NCBI GenBank assembly: GCA_016871415.1
Contig: VHDL01000001.1
Span: 124,001-188,000, forward strand
DNA length: 64,000 nucleotides
Direction: 5' to 3'
DNA from: Verrucomicrobiota bacterium
GTDB taxonomy: Bacteria; Verrucomicrobiota; Verrucomicrobiia; Opitutales; UBA953
Of the stretch, positions 28,247 to 37,037 are shown in pieces. The notes under the pieces are model-generated. The model saw only the letters and a list, made by a program, of their open reading frames with translations, was not told where the DNA came from and searched no databases. Positions within the stretch are counted from its first letter, which is position 1; every line of letters starts with the position of its first letter. The translations under genes were made by a program, and so were the position numbers.

Positions 28247-28855
28247 TTAGGCCGGCTCGATCAGGATGCAGGGCATCCCGGCGGCGTCGGCGGCCTCCTT
28301 GCCAGCCGGGCTGTCCTCGATGACGACGCAGTCGGCGGGCTTTAGGCCGAGACGGTCCGCCGCGGCAAGGAAGAGGTCGGGGTGCGGCTTGGAGCGCGTG
28401 GCGTCTTCGGCCGTGATCACGGCGTCGAAGAGGTGCGCGACGTCGATACGTCTCAGCGTGGTGTGCACGTGGTCGCGACGTCCGGCCGAGGCGACGGCCG
28501 TCCTGTGGCCGAGGCCGCGGACGTGGAGGACGACGGCGACGACCTCCTGGCGGGCGGTGACGTCCTTTTCCAGATGCTCCTCGAGGAACTCATGGCCGTC
28601 GGCCAGCAGCTGGTCGACGTCCAGGTCGAAGCCGTATTCGGCCTTGAGGCGCTTGCAGGTGTCGACGGCGGACATGCCGCCCATCGAGCAGAAGAGGGGC
28701 CAGGGGAAGTCGAACGGACGGCCGAGCTGCTTGCTCACGATGTGGGTCCAGCTGCGGTGGTGGATCCACATGGACGCCGCGAGCGTGCCGTCGCAGTCGA
28801 AGATCCAGCCCGGGCGGGAGAGCAGGGCGGGGTCGAAGGGAATCATGCCGGACAT
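28247..28855 (-). CDS. HAD-superfamily hydrolase, phosphatase/phosphoglucomutase-like
   Basis: The 202-residue protein carries HAD motif I in GWIFDCDGTLAAS (nucleophile and acid Asp), a helical cap at about residues 30-100, motif II around TAVASAGRRD, and motifs III/IV in SKPHPDLFLAAADRLG and CVVIEDSPAGKEAADAAGM. It resembles YqaB or beta-phosphoglucomutase-like phosphatases acting on sugar phosphates. It starts four bases after ffh and is probably in the same transcript. Confidence 0.85.
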   Translation of the reverse strand: MSGMIPFDPALLSRPGWIFDCDGTLAASMWIHHRSWTHIVSKQLGRPFDFPWPLFCSMGGMSAVDTCKRLKAEYGFDLDVDQLLADGHEFLEEHLEKDVTARQEVVAVVLHVRGLGHRTAVASAGRRDHVHTTLRRIDVAHLFDAVITAEDATRSKPHPDLFLAAADRLGLKPADCVVIEDSPAGKEAADAAGMPCILIEPA

Positions 28856-28859
28856 GGCG

Positions 28860-30236
28860 TCAGCGGAATCCTCCGCCCGGGAAGCCGCCTCCGGGGAAGC
28901 CGCCGCGGCCTCCGCCCATCTGGCCCATGCGGCGCATGAGCTCCTTGCCTTTGCCGCCCTTCATCATGCGCATCATCTCGCGCATCTGGGAGAACTGCTT
29001 AATCAGCGCGTTGACGTCGCTGACCTGGGTGCCGGAGCCCTTGGCGATGCGCAGGCGGCGGGAGCCGTTGAGGAGGTCGGGGTTGCGACGCTCCTTCTTG
29101 GTCATCGAGAGCACGATGGCCTCGGTCTTGGCGAGGTGCTTCTCCTCCTTGGCGCCGATCTGGACGCCGCCCATCCCAGGCATCATCTTCATGATGTCCC
29201 CGAGCGGCCCCATCTTCTTCATCTGCTGCATCTGCGAGAGAAAGTCCTCGAGGTCGAAGTCGGCCTTGCGCATCTTCTCCGCTAGGCGCTCGGCCTCCTT
29301 GTGGTCGACGACCTCCTGGGCCTTTTCGACGAGGGAGACGACGTCGCCCATGCCGAGGATGCGCTGGGCCATGCGGTCGGGACGGAAGGAGTCGAAGTCC
29401 GACGACTTCTCGCCGGTGCCCATGTAGCGGATCGGGACGCCCGTGACCGACTTCATCGACAGGGCGGCGCCGCCGCGGGCGTCGCCGTCGAGCTTGGTCA
29501 GGATGATGCCAGTGAGGGGCGTGGATTCGTGGAACTTGGTGGCGACGTCCACGGCCTGCTGGCCGAGGGCGGCGTCAGCCACGAGGAAGACTTCGTGCGG
29601 CTGGAGGGCCTCCCGGACGCGACGGACTTCCTCCATCAGCTCGGCGTCCACCTGAAGCCGGCCGGCGGTGTCGACGATGACCAGGTCCGCGGCGGCGGCT
29701 TCGGCGTCCTTGACCAGACGGCCCACCATGGCGTCCACATCGGTCGCGGCACGGTCGGCGCGGAAGTCGAAGCCTTCGTTCTTGGCCAGGGTCTCGAGCT
29801 GGTCGATGGCGGCGGGGCGACGCAGGTCGGCGGCGACCAAGGACGGCTTGCGGACGCCCTCCTTCTTGACGAGGTGTTTGGCGAGCTTGGCGGCGCTGGT
29901 GGTCTTGCCCGAGCCCTGGAGGCCGACCAGGAGCACGCGCAGGGGACGGCGGGGGTCGATCGGGCGTTCGCCTTCGCCGAGCAGCTTCGTGAGCTCGTCG
30001 GAGACGACCTTGACGGCCATCTGGCCCGGGTTGACCGATTCCACCACCTCCCGCCCGAGGCAGGCGGACTTGACCCGCTCCGTGAAGTCCTTGGCGACCT
30101 TGAAATTGACGTCGGCGGACATCAGCGCGGACCGCACCTCGTTCAGGGCGGGGCCGACGTTGTCTTCCGTCAGCTTGGACAGTCCGCGGAGGTCGCGGAG
30201 CGCCTTGGTCAGCTTCTCGGTGAGGTTGGCGAACAC
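28860..30236 (-). CDS. ffh: Signal recognition particle protein Ffh
   Basis: The 458-residue protein begins [18 protein letters not shown] (GTG start) with the N-domain helices. The G domain has [31 protein letters not shown] and [14 protein letters not shown]. The M domain (about 300-440) is Met-rich, with [19 protein letters not shown], and binds SRP RNA and signal peptides. The C terminus has two GGFPGG repeats. It delivers nascent membrane proteins to FtsY. The HAD gene follows. Confidence 0.97.
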   Translation of the reverse strand: MFANLTEKLTKALRDLRGLSKLTEDNVGPALNEVRSALMSADVNFKVAKDFTERVKSACLGREVVESVNPGQMAVKVVSDELTKLLGEGERPIDPRRPLRVLLVGLQGSGKTTSAAKLAKHLVKKEGVRKPSLVAADLRRPAAIDQLETLAKNEGFDFRADRAATDVDAMVGRLVKDAEAAAADLVIVDTAGRLQVDAELMEEVRRVREALQPHEVFLVADAALGQQAVDVATKFHESTPLTGIILTKLDGDARGGAALSMKSVTGVPIRYMGTGEKSSDFDSFRPDRMAQRILGMGDVVSLVEKAQEVVDHKEAERLAEKMRKADFDLEDFLSQMQQMKKMGPLGDIMKMMPGMGGVQIGAKEEKHLAKTEAIVLSMTKKERRNPDLLNGSRRLRIAKGSGTQVSDVNALIKQFSQMREMMRMMKGGKGKELMRRMGQMGGGRGGFPGGGFPGGGFR

Positions 30237-30297
30237 GGGAGGTCGAGCAGAACCCAGTCCGCCGCGGAAGGCAAGAGGGGGTGTGGATAAGCCGGCC

Positions 30298-31041
30298 TCA
30301 GAGGCGCTCGACTTTCATGTCGTCGACCCAGGTCGGCACGGAGGGATCGCCCTTCTTCGTCCCGCCGGCCTGCAGGCCGATGTTCCGCTTGGGACAGTCG
30401 CCGCAGACGGTGTCGAAGGCGACCGCCTCCCGTCCGTCCACGGCGGCGGTCAGGCGACGGCCCCGGATCTCCACAGAGAGGGTGTGCCAAGCGTCGGCCG
30501 CGACGGGGGTCTTGTCGGTCTTCACATAGAAGAACTTCCGGTTCCACACGCCCTTCTTCCTCAGCTCGGCGGCCTCCGGCGAATCCTTGGGGTGTATCAC
30601 GTCGTTGTCCCAGGCGCTCACGCCGGAAGTCCTGACATGGATGCCGCCCACGTTGAAGTCGCGTTCGGCGGCCCGGTTGGGGCCCGCGAAGCTGAGTCCG
30701 AGCATGCCCTCCTTGATGAGCTTGAAGCGGAGGGTGACGCGCAGGTCGGCGCCATTCACGTTGCGTCGCAGGCCGGGAGGATGTTTCTCCTCCGCCATGT
30801 TGCGACCGACGAGGACGCCTTCCGAGAGTGACCACCATTCGGGCCGCGCATCCTTGCCGCTGACGGACTTCCCGAGCGGCGACTTTTCCGAGATGCCGTC
30901 GGCGAGGAAACCGTACGGCTTCCAGTGTTTCGCGAAGTCTGAGACGTCTGAGAAGTCCTCAGCCCAAACGAGCCCCGGGGTCTCGGCCGCGGCCGGGCGG
31001 CAGGCGAAAGCGACGAGCATGAGCAGCGGGGTGATGCGCAT
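30298..31041 (-). CDS. Secreted DUF1080-like (concanavalin-fold) protein
   Basis: The 247-residue protein has a signal peptide ([20 protein letters not shown]), then a single domain with [59 protein letters not shown] and [10 protein letters not shown]. This is the laminin-G/concanavalin jelly-roll pattern of the 3-keto-disaccharide hydrolase (DUF1080) and related carbohydrate-binding families. It probably acts on or binds a polysaccharide outside the cytoplasm. No catalytic residues can be assigned with certainty. Confidence 0.7.
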   Translation of the reverse strand: MRITPLLMLVAFACRPAAAETPGLVWAEDFSDVSDFAKHWKPYGFLADGISEKSPLGKSVSGKDARPEWWSLSEGVLVGRNMAEEKHPPGLRRNVNGADLRVTLRFKLIKEGMLGLSFAGPNRAAERDFNVGGIHVRTSGVSAWDNDVIHPKDSPEAAELRKKGVWNRKFFYVKTDKTPVAADAWHTLSVEIRGRRLTAAVDGREAVAFDTVCGDCPKRNIGLQAGGTKKGDPSVPTWVDDMKVERL

Positions 31042-31087
31042 GCCTCATGCTGTGCGGCCCGTCGCGCCCGCAGAAGCCTAAATCCTC

Positions 31088-31879
31088 TCAGTCGAGCCGG
31101 ATCCGCATGCCGTCGTGGCACAGGCCGACTTCGGGGTCGCGGCCGGCCAGTTGGGCCGAATATTCAGCCCAGCCGACCTGGTAGGTCATGTGGGTCAGGA
31201 GCGCCCGCTTCGGCCGCACGGCCTCAATCTCCCCCAGGGCCTCGCTCACCGTCAGGTGGGTGGGGTGGGCGTTCGGGCGCAGGGCGTCAATGATCATCAG
31301 GTCCGCTCCGGCCGCGAGCTCTCGGGCCCGGGGAGGCAGGGCCTTACAGTCGGTGAAGTACGCGAACTTGGCGCCCGTGGACGGCTCCTCGAAGATCAGC
31401 CCCAGCACGTCATCCTTGCCGTGGGGCAGAAGGGCGGTCCGAAGGATTCCGCCTCCCGGTAGGGCGAGTTCGGGTCCCAGCTCGTGCAGGGTGAGCGCGA
31501 TGTAGCCCGAGAAGCTGCGCTCCATGAGCGCGTAGGGGAAGATCGTACGCACGCGGTCGAGTCCGGTCGGCGTGGAATGGACCGGGATGGCCAGGCCTCC
31601 TCGGTTCGTGCAGAACTGGCGCAGGTCGTCGATGCCCAGGACGTGGTCGGCGTGGCCGTGCGTGAGGATGAAGGTGTCGACCTTCCGGATGTCGTTGCGG
31701 ATACTCTGCAGCCTGAACTCCGGCGCGGCGTCGACCTGCACGTGGTGCCCCTCGATGACGACGTGCACGCTGGCGCGGGTGCGCCAGTTGCGGGGCTCTT
31801 TCAGGTCGAGGCCGGGATTGTCATGGGCGGGCAGCGGGACGCCCTGCGACGTGCCGCAGCCCATGACGATGATTTCCAT
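31088..31879 (-). CDS. Metallo-beta-lactamase-fold hydrolase, PhnP-like
   Basis: The 263-residue protein starts MEIIVMGCGTSQGVPLP, as in PhnP/RNase Z-like phosphodiesterases, and has the metal motif TFILTHGHADHVLGIDDL (HxHxDH). Later metal ligands are in YFTDCKALPP and LLTHMTYQVGW. PhnP cleaves cyclic ribose phosphate in phosphonate use, but no phn genes are here, so a general cyclic phosphodiesterase role is more careful. The zinc-finger-like Cys cluster of true PhnP is not seen. Confidence 0.85.
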   Translation of the reverse strand: MEIIVMGCGTSQGVPLPAHDNPGLDLKEPRNWRTRASVHVVIEGHHVQVDAAPEFRLQSIRNDIRKVDTFILTHGHADHVLGIDDLRQFCTNRGGLAIPVHSTPTGLDRVRTIFPYALMERSFSGYIALTLHELGPELALPGGGILRTALLPHGKDDVLGLIFEEPSTGAKFAYFTDCKALPPRARELAAGADLMIIDALRPNAHPTHLTVSEALGEIEAVRPKRALLTHMTYQVGWAEYSAQLAGRDPEVGLCHDGMRIRLD

Positions 31880-31927
31880 GTCGCACGTTGCATGCGGCCC
31901 GCCCAAAAGACAAGCGGCCTGAGGACT

Positions 31928-32782
31928 TCAGGGGATGAAGCCGCGCTCGCGCAGCCACACGAGCGACTCGCGCTGCCAGGCATCCCAGGACGGCCCTTGG
32001 TAGCGATTGAAGCCATGCCCGCCAGTTGCCGGCTCGAGCAGCCGGGTCGGCACGCCCGCCCTCTTCTGGGCCTCATGAAACATGCGGCTGTTCTCGACCG
32101 GTACGGTCTTGTCGTCGATCGCGTGGGCCAGGAAGGAGGGTGGGGTGCTGGCGTCGACGGGCCGTTGCAATGAGAACTTTTCGGTCATCCCCGCCGAGGG
32201 ATTGTCGCCGAGCAGGTTCTTCTTGGACCCGCGGTGCACGCCTTCGTCCATGCTGATGACGGGGTAGATGAGGATGGAGAAGTCCGGACGGCTGTCTCCA
32301 GCGACCACACCCGGGGCACGCGTCTCGACGGCGCGGTGATGGACCGTCGCGGATGCGGCGAGATGCCCGCCGGCCGAGAAGCCGATGATACCCACCTTCT
32401 TTGGGTCGACCTTCCAGGCGGATGCGTTCGCACGTACGGTGCGAATCGCTTGCTGCGCATCGAGGAGCGGCACCATTGGGCGTCCGGCCGGGAGGCGGTA
32501 TTCAAGGACGATGCCGGCAATGCCGTGGGCGTTGAGCCACTGCGCGATGCCGTGGCCTTCGGGTCCCACGACCTGCATGGCGTAGCCGCCTCCAGGGCAG
32601 ATGACTAGCGCGGCGCCAATGGGCTTTTCGGGCAGGTGGACGGTGATTTTCGCCTTGGAGGAGTCGGAGAACTTGCCGTCACCCTCCGGCGCGTCACCCG
32701 GCCAGAGCGGGCGGGAGGGAGGAAGGGCGTCCGCGGCGAAAGCGGCGGCGGAGAGGGCAAGGAGTGCGGCGAGCGGGCGCAT
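31928..32782 (-). CDS. Secreted alpha/beta-hydrolase (acetyl esterase/lipase type)
   Basis: The 284-residue protein has a signal peptide (MRPLAALLALSAAAFAAD), an oxyanion-hole block ALVICPGGGYAMQV, the nucleophile elbow GIIGFSAGGHLAAS, the Asp in HAIDDKTVPVENS and the His in GGHGFNRY, which is a complete catalytic triad. Such esterases, often beside sulfatases in Verrucomicrobiota and Planctomycetes, remove acetyl or other acyl groups from glycans. It lies downstream of the ThuA gene with a terminator between. Confidence 0.88.
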   Translation of the reverse strand: MRPLAALLALSAAAFAADALPPSRPLWPGDAPEGDGKFSDSSKAKITVHLPEKPIGAALVICPGGGYAMQVVGPEGHGIAQWLNAHGIAGIVLEYRLPAGRPMVPLLDAQQAIRTVRANASAWKVDPKKVGIIGFSAGGHLAASATVHHRAVETRAPGVVAGDSRPDFSILIYPVISMDEGVHRGSKKNLLGDNPSAGMTEKFSLQRPVDASTPPSFLAHAIDDKTVPVENSRMFHEAQKRAGVPTRLLEPATGGHGFNRYQGPSWDAWQRESLVWLRERGFIP

Positions 32783-32826
32783 GGGGGTGTCTGGTTCCTA
32801 ATGCCTGCGAGGCTTCGGGGAAAGAA

Positions 32827-32850
32827 AAAGCCCCGGAGGCCCGGGGCTTT
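32827..32850 (-). terminator. Rho-independent terminator after the ThuA gene
   Basis: AAAGCCCCGG and CCGGGGCTTT form a perfect ten-pair stem with a four-base loop. Read on the minus strand it is followed by TTCTTT, the expected U-rich tail, 20 bases after the ThuA stop. Confidence 0.85.
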
Positions 32851-32870
32851 GTCGCGGGATCAGGACCGGT

Positions 32871-33737
32871 TCACTTGCCGTAGCCTTCGGCGGGCTTGCC
32901 GTCGTCGCTCAGCTTGCCGACGGACCAGAGCAGGCCGCGGCAGATGAAGTCCATGAAGCGCTCGTCGCCGACCGTGCCGTTGTTGTGCCCGAGGGTGGTG
33001 CTGAAGACGCGGGTCTTCTTGGGGCCGTAAAGGTTGGTCCAGGCCACGACGGCCTTGGCTTCCTGCGCCGGGGTGACCTTGCCGTTCTTATCCTTCCTCT
33101 CGGGGATCTTCTGGGTGCCCTTGGCGAGCTCCTTGGCGTCGAGGATTTGCACGTTGTTGTAGAGTTCCTCGTTGATGGTCGTCCAGCCCTGCAGGCCCTT
33201 GGTGATGGGGCTGGAGGCGTCGGTGTATTCGACCGCGATGGGTGCCTGGGGGCCGTGGCCGGAGGACTGGAGGCCGATGAACTCGTACCAGTGGGCGTTG
33301 TCATCCCCGCGTTTCACGGTGTCGCGGAAGTTGCCCCAGCGGTAGCTGTGCATCGCGCAGTGGAGGTTGACGGCGGGCAGGCCGTTGCGGTGGGCGTCCA
33401 GGATGTTGTTCACGTAGGCCTGGTCGGTGATGTCCGCGGCGCACTCGTTATGGATGACGACGTCGTAGGCGCGGCCCCAGTCGGCCTTCTTGAAGACCTC
33501 GAACATCGGGCGGGTCTTCTTGTCGGTGAAGGCCTTGTCGTTCACGTCGACGAACTCAACGGTGACGCGGGCGTTGAGGCGCGCCTCGACCCCCTGCTTG
33601 ATCTGGTCCTTCTGGGTGGCGTAGTCGTGGCAGCAGCCGCCGATCACCAGCAGCACCTCGAGGGGCTTGGTCGCGGCGGAGAGCGGCAGGAAGAGGCCGG
33701 CGAGGAGGGCCGACAGCAGGACGATGCGGGGAGTCAT
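32871..33737 (-). CDS. ThuA-domain protein (trehalose-utilization type), secreted
   Basis: The 288-residue protein has a signal peptide (MTPRIVLLSALLAGLFLPLS) and a ThuA/glutamine-amidotransferase-like fold: LEVLLVIGGCCHDYATQKDQ, YDVVIHNECAADITDQAYV, LPAVNLHCAMHSYRWG and RVFSTTLGHNNGTVGDERF. ThuA domains occur widely in Planctomycetes and Verrucomicrobiota next to oxidoreductases and c cytochromes, with a role in sugar use that is poorly defined. Here it lies directly downstream of three c-cytochrome genes. ATG 33737 follows the family; the frame is open further upstream. Confidence 0.88.
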   Translation of the reverse strand: MTPRIVLLSALLAGLFLPLSAATKPLEVLLVIGGCCHDYATQKDQIKQGVEARLNARVTVEFVDVNDKAFTDKKTRPMFEVFKKADWGRAYDVVIHNECAADITDQAYVNNILDAHRNGLPAVNLHCAMHSYRWGNFRDTVKRGDDNAHWYEFIGLQSSGHGPQAPIAVEYTDASSPITKGLQGWTTINEELYNNVQILDAKELAKGTQKIPERKDKNGKVTPAQEAKAVVAWTNLYGPKKTRVFSTTLGHNNGTVGDERFMDFICRGLLWSVGKLSDDGKPAEGYGK

Positions 33738-33790
33738 GGGGGTGGGAAGATTAAGGAGCCCCGGGGTCGCCGGGGCAAAGCGAAAAGGGC

Positions 33791-34252
33791 TCAGCGGTTG
33801 GCGTCGTCCTTCGCCGGAGCGGACTTCAGCCCGTCCTTGGCCGTCTTCGCGAGGGAGGCCGGGATGGGGCGTCCCTCGATCCAAGTGTACAGGGCCTCCT
33901 TCTTGGCCTCGCTCAGTTGCTTCTCTTCCTTGGGAGGCATGAGGTCACCCGCACCGGGATGGAGGAACACCCGGGCCAGCAGCATACTGGTGTCAGGCCT
34001 TCCGGGCACGAAGGTCGCGCCATTCTTACCCCCTTTCATCATGGCGTCGAACGAGTCGAGCCGGAGCTTCCCCTTCATCTTCTTCGGGCCGTGGCATGAG
34101 GCGCAGTGCGCGTCAAAAATCGGCTGGATGACCTTGGCTTAGTCGGCCTTCTGCGCCGGTGTCAGTGGCTTGGCTGGTTCAGGTTTCTTTTTCGGGGTGG
34201 TCGGTGCGGCGAACGCGCAGGATGCGAGGAGCAAGGGGAGGAGCGGACGCAT
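33791..34252 (-). pseudogene. Planctomycete-type cytochrome c gene with an in-frame TAA
   Basis: From ATG 34252 the frame encodes a signal peptide (MRPLLPLLLASCAFAAP) and a Lys/Pro linker ending TPAQKAD. A TAA follows at 34139-34141, then AKVIQPIFDAHCASCHGPKK and a C-terminal domain with LMPPKEEKQLSEAKKEAL up to 33791. The paralogue next door reads DDYAQVIAPILEAHCVECHG at the same place, so the TAA replaces a Tyr codon by one base. The heme motif CASCH is after the stop. Either the gene is broken, the stop is read through, or the base call is wrong. The rest of the frame (153 codons) is intact. Confidence 0.8.
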
Positions 34253-34256
34253 CGGC

Positions 34257-35156
34257 TTATTTCTTATTAGCCTGCCTGGGCGCCCTGGTGGCGGCGAGCG
34301 CGGCCTTGGCCACGTCGTCCGGGATCGGCTTGCCTTCGATGAAGAGGGCGAAGGCCCGGACCTGCTCCTCCGTGAGCGGGTTACCATCGGTCGGCATGAA
34401 CTCATCGTCCGATGGGTCGAGCGTCACGCGTACGTGGATGAGGCTCTGTTTCAGGTCGCCGGCGACGAAGGCCGGACCTTCGGAGCCGCCTTTCTTGAGG
34501 GCTTCGAGCGAGTCCATCCGAAGCTTGCCTTTGACCTTCTTGGCGCCGTGGCACTCGACGCAGTGGGCTTCGAGGATTGGGGCGATGACCTGCGCGTAGT
34601 CGTCGCGTTTGGCGACGGGCTCCACGGCGGGCATGACTTTGTCCAGCCGGGCGGCGGCGGCCTTGTTGGGGCGGAAGGGGAAGCCCTCGTCATGGACGAG
34701 CTCGCCGCCGACGTGCGCCGCCAGGGACATCACCGCGATGGCCGCACCCTGGGCGATTAGCCGGATGCGCCGCGGTTGCTCGAGCACGACCCAGGCTCCG
34801 GCGGCGAAGAAGGAAGCCGCCACGCCGGCCCAGAGGTGGCGGTCCACGCCGTCTCCGGCGTAGCCGTTGAAGTGGGCGTGCAGGACGCCGCAGAAGGACG
34901 CGCCGAAGGCCCCGACAGCCGAGATCAGGGAGAGTCTTCGCACGGTGATGCCGGCGGCGTCTTCATGCCTCTCCCAGACCTCGAACAGGGGGACGATCAG
35001 CAGCAGGGCCGCAGGGATGTGCAGGGCGAGGATGTGGAAGTTGCCGATGATGGAGAGCAGCGCCGGGCCTCTCTCGGCGCCGTCGGGCTTCAGCCAAAGG
35101 GCCAGGAGGGCCAGGACGACGTTGGGGGCGAGGGCGAGCAGCAGGCGCGGACGCAT
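34257..35156 (-). CDS. Membrane-anchored Planctomycete-type cytochrome c (DUF2231-like N part)
   Basis: The 299-residue protein has about four to five transmembrane segments in residues 1-165 (LLALAPNVVLALLALWL, GNFHILALHIPAALLLIVP, SLISAVGAFGASFCGVLHAH, AVMSLAAHVGGELVH), resembling DUF2231-type membrane domains with several His that could bind b-type heme. A soluble domain follows with AHCVECHGAKK (CxxCH heme c) and FMPTDGNPLTEEQV with a probable axial Met. It would pass electrons between membrane and periplasm. It lies between two other c-cytochrome genes. Confidence 0.8.
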   Translation of the reverse strand: MRPRLLLALAPNVVLALLALWLKPDGAERGPALLSIIGNFHILALHIPAALLLIVPLFEVWERHEDAAGITVRRLSLISAVGAFGASFCGVLHAHFNGYAGDGVDRHLWAGVAASFFAAGAWVVLEQPRRIRLIAQGAAIAVMSLAAHVGGELVHDEGFPFRPNKAAAARLDKVMPAVEPVAKRDDYAQVIAPILEAHCVECHGAKKVKGKLRMDSLEALKKGGSEGPAFVAGDLKQSLIHVRVTLDPSDDEFMPTDGNPLTEEQVRAFALFIEGKPIPDDVAKAALAATRAPRQANKK

Positions 35157-35220
35157 GGGGTAAGTTGCGGCCAAAAGGACCTTCGGGCAAGTCCTGTGGC
35201 GTCATTTTCTTGGACAGCAG

Positions 35221-35248
35221 GAAGGCCCGCGGGGTTCCGCGGGCCTTC
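35221..35248 (-). terminator. Strong hairpin after the first cytochrome gene
   Basis: GAAGGCCCGCGG and CCGCGGGCCTTC form a perfect twelve-pair stem around a four-base loop. It lies between two minus-strand cytochrome genes and has no clear U-tract, so it may be an attenuator or mRNA-stabilising hairpin. Confidence 0.6.
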
Positions 35249-35272
35249 GGGTGGCAAGCTCCTTGAGGAGGA

Positions 35273-35659
35273 TTACTTGTTTGAGTTGATGAAAGCCTTG
35301 AGCTTCTCGAGCTGCTCCTTGTTGAGGGGCTTGCGGCCTTCCTTGTCGCCGGGAGGCATAGCGAGTTCGTCGTCGGGCTTGGAGATGCCGAGTTCGGCGG
35401 AGGTGTAGAGGGGGCTCTTGGCGGCGTCGCCCCAGATGATCGCAGGTTTCTTGGCCTTGCCGAAGCCTTCCTCGATCTTGGCGAGGGAGGTCATGTTGAA
35501 GCCGCCCTTGGGCTTCTTGCCGTCCTTGCCGTGGCAGCCGATGCAGCTGGTTTCGAAGATGGGGGCGATGTCGGTCTGGTAGGCCTTCTCGGCGGCTTCA
35601 GAGGCGGCGGATGCCGAAGAGGCGGCGGCCGCGAGGGTCAGGATGGCGAGGGTGCGCAT
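35273..35659 (-). CDS. Planctomycete-type cytochrome c
   Basis: The 128-residue protein has a signal peptide (MRTLAILTLAAAASSASA) and one heme c site, APIFETSCIGCHGKDGKKP. LAMPPGDKEGRKPLNKEQL provides the likely axial Met, and LEKLKAFINSNK ends the helix. It is a paralogue of the cytochrome domains in the next two genes. Start ATG 35659 gives the signal peptide; a longer frame to 35749 overlaps hflX. Confidence 0.85.
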   Translation of the reverse strand: MRTLAILTLAAAASSASAASEAAEKAYQTDIAPIFETSCIGCHGKDGKKPKGGFNMTSLAKIEEGFGKAKKPAIIWGDAAKSPLYTSAELGISKPDDELAMPPGDKEGRKPLNKEQLEKLKAFINSNK

Positions 35660-35721
35660 GGGTACGATGTAAGAACCCGTAATTAGGGCGAAGGTTCCGA
35701 TAATGGTAGCAAAAAATTCCC

Positions 35722-37032
35722 CTAGTCCCCTACCGCCCAGGGCCGGCATAGGTCCTGCAGCCTAGCCGGCACCACCGCCTGCACGCGAGTCCCCGCGTCC
35801 TCCACCTTGCTGGAAAGTACGGTGGCCTCCCCTTGCAGGCGTGAAAGGAGGCCGTATTGGTCATGGGGGATCAGCAGGCTCATTGGCATGTCCTTGGAGG
35901 CCGCCGCCTGCTCCAGCCGGGCCAGGAGTTCCGGGATGCCTTCGCCGCTAGACGCGCTGATCAGGATGGCCCCGGGGTGGGCCGAAAGGGCTTCGGCCCG
36001 GTCCAGGGGCTCGGACCGAAGGTCCGCCTTGTTCAGCACGGTGATCACCGGTCGCTCGCCGGCTCCTATTTCCGTGAGCACCTGCAATGTCGTCGCGGCA
36101 TGCTTTTCGCGCTCGGGTGAGGACATATCTACGACGTGCACGAGGAAGTCCGCCTGCACGGCCTCCTCCAGCGTGGCCTTGAAGGCCTCGACCAGGCGGT
36201 GCGGCAGGCGGCGCACGAAGCCCACGGTGTCGGTCAGCAGTAAGGTCCGTCCCGAGGGCAGGGTGAGCCGACGGGTGGTCGGGTCGAGGGTGGCGAAGAG
36301 ACGGTCGGCCGCGAGCACGCCGGCTCCGGTGAGACGGTTGAGTAGGGTGGATTTCCCCGCGTTGGTGTAGCCGACGATGGAGAACGTCGGCAACGGGACG
36401 CGCTGGCGTCGCTTGCGCTGCGTCGCGCGCTGGGCCACGACCTCCGCGAGGTCGCGGCGCACCTTGGCGATGCGGTCGCGGATCTTGCGCTGGTCCATCT
36501 CCATCTGGGTCTCGCCGGCGTCGCGCTGCATCGCTCCCCCGCCGCGCTGGCGGTCGAGGTGCGACCAGAGCCGCTTGAGCCGAGGCAAGGTCTGCTGCAG
36601 GCGCGCCAGCTCGACCTGCAGCACGGCCTCACGGGTCTTCGCCCGGGTGATGAAGATGTCCAGGATGACCTCCTGGCGGTCAATGGCCCGCAGGCCGCGC
36701 GAATCCTTCTCCCAGTTGCGCTGCTGCGCCGGGGTGAGTTCGTCGTCGAAGATGATTAGGCCGCATTCCTTCGCGCGGGCCAGCGCCGCAATCTCCTCCA
36801 TCTTGCCCGAGCCCACGAGGTGGCGCGGGTTCTCCTCGCGGACGCGGGCCACGACCTCGGCGCGCACCTCGACGCCGAGGTTGGTCACGAGCTCGCGCAG
36901 CTCGTCGAGCAGGAGGCGCGCCTCCACCGGGGTCTCGTTCGGACGCTGCAGGCCCACCAGCACGGCCCTCCCGGCCCGGGCGATCACCTCCGGATCGTTC
37001 GGGTCATCGGGCCTCTGCTCCTCGTCCGACAA
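35722..37032 (-). CDS. hflX: Ribosome-associated GTPase HflX
   Basis: The 436-residue protein has the HflX N-terminal ATP-binding domain with NPRHLVGSGKMEEIAALA and LIIFDDELTPAQQRNWEK, the glycine-rich linker DRQRGGGAMQRDAGETQMEM, then a G domain with VGYTNAGKSTLLNRL, LLTDTVGFVRRLPHRLVEAF and TVLNKADL. HflX splits stalled ribosomes under stress. The start appears to be TTG (37032), five bases after the stop of the PQQ-type gene; no Shine-Dalgarno sequence is obvious. Confidence 0.96.
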   Translation of the reverse strand: MSDEEQRPDDPNDPEVIARAGRAVLVGLQRPNETPVEARLLLDELRELVTNLGVEVRAEVVARVREENPRHLVGSGKMEEIAALARAKECGLIIFDDELTPAQQRNWEKDSRGLRAIDRQEVILDIFITRAKTREAVLQVELARLQQTLPRLKRLWSHLDRQRGGGAMQRDAGETQMEMDQRKIRDRIAKVRRDLAEVVAQRATQRKRRQRVPLPTFSIVGYTNAGKSTLLNRLTGAGVLAADRLFATLDPTTRRLTLPSGRTLLLTDTVGFVRRLPHRLVEAFKATLEEAVQADFLVHVVDMSSPEREKHAATTLQVLTEIGAGERPVITVLNKADLRSEPLDRAEALSAHPGAILISASSGEGIPELLARLEQAAASKDMPMSLLIPHDQYGLLSRLQGEATVLSSKVEDAGTRVQAVVPARLQDLCRPWAVGD

Positions 37033-37037
37033 GGCGC

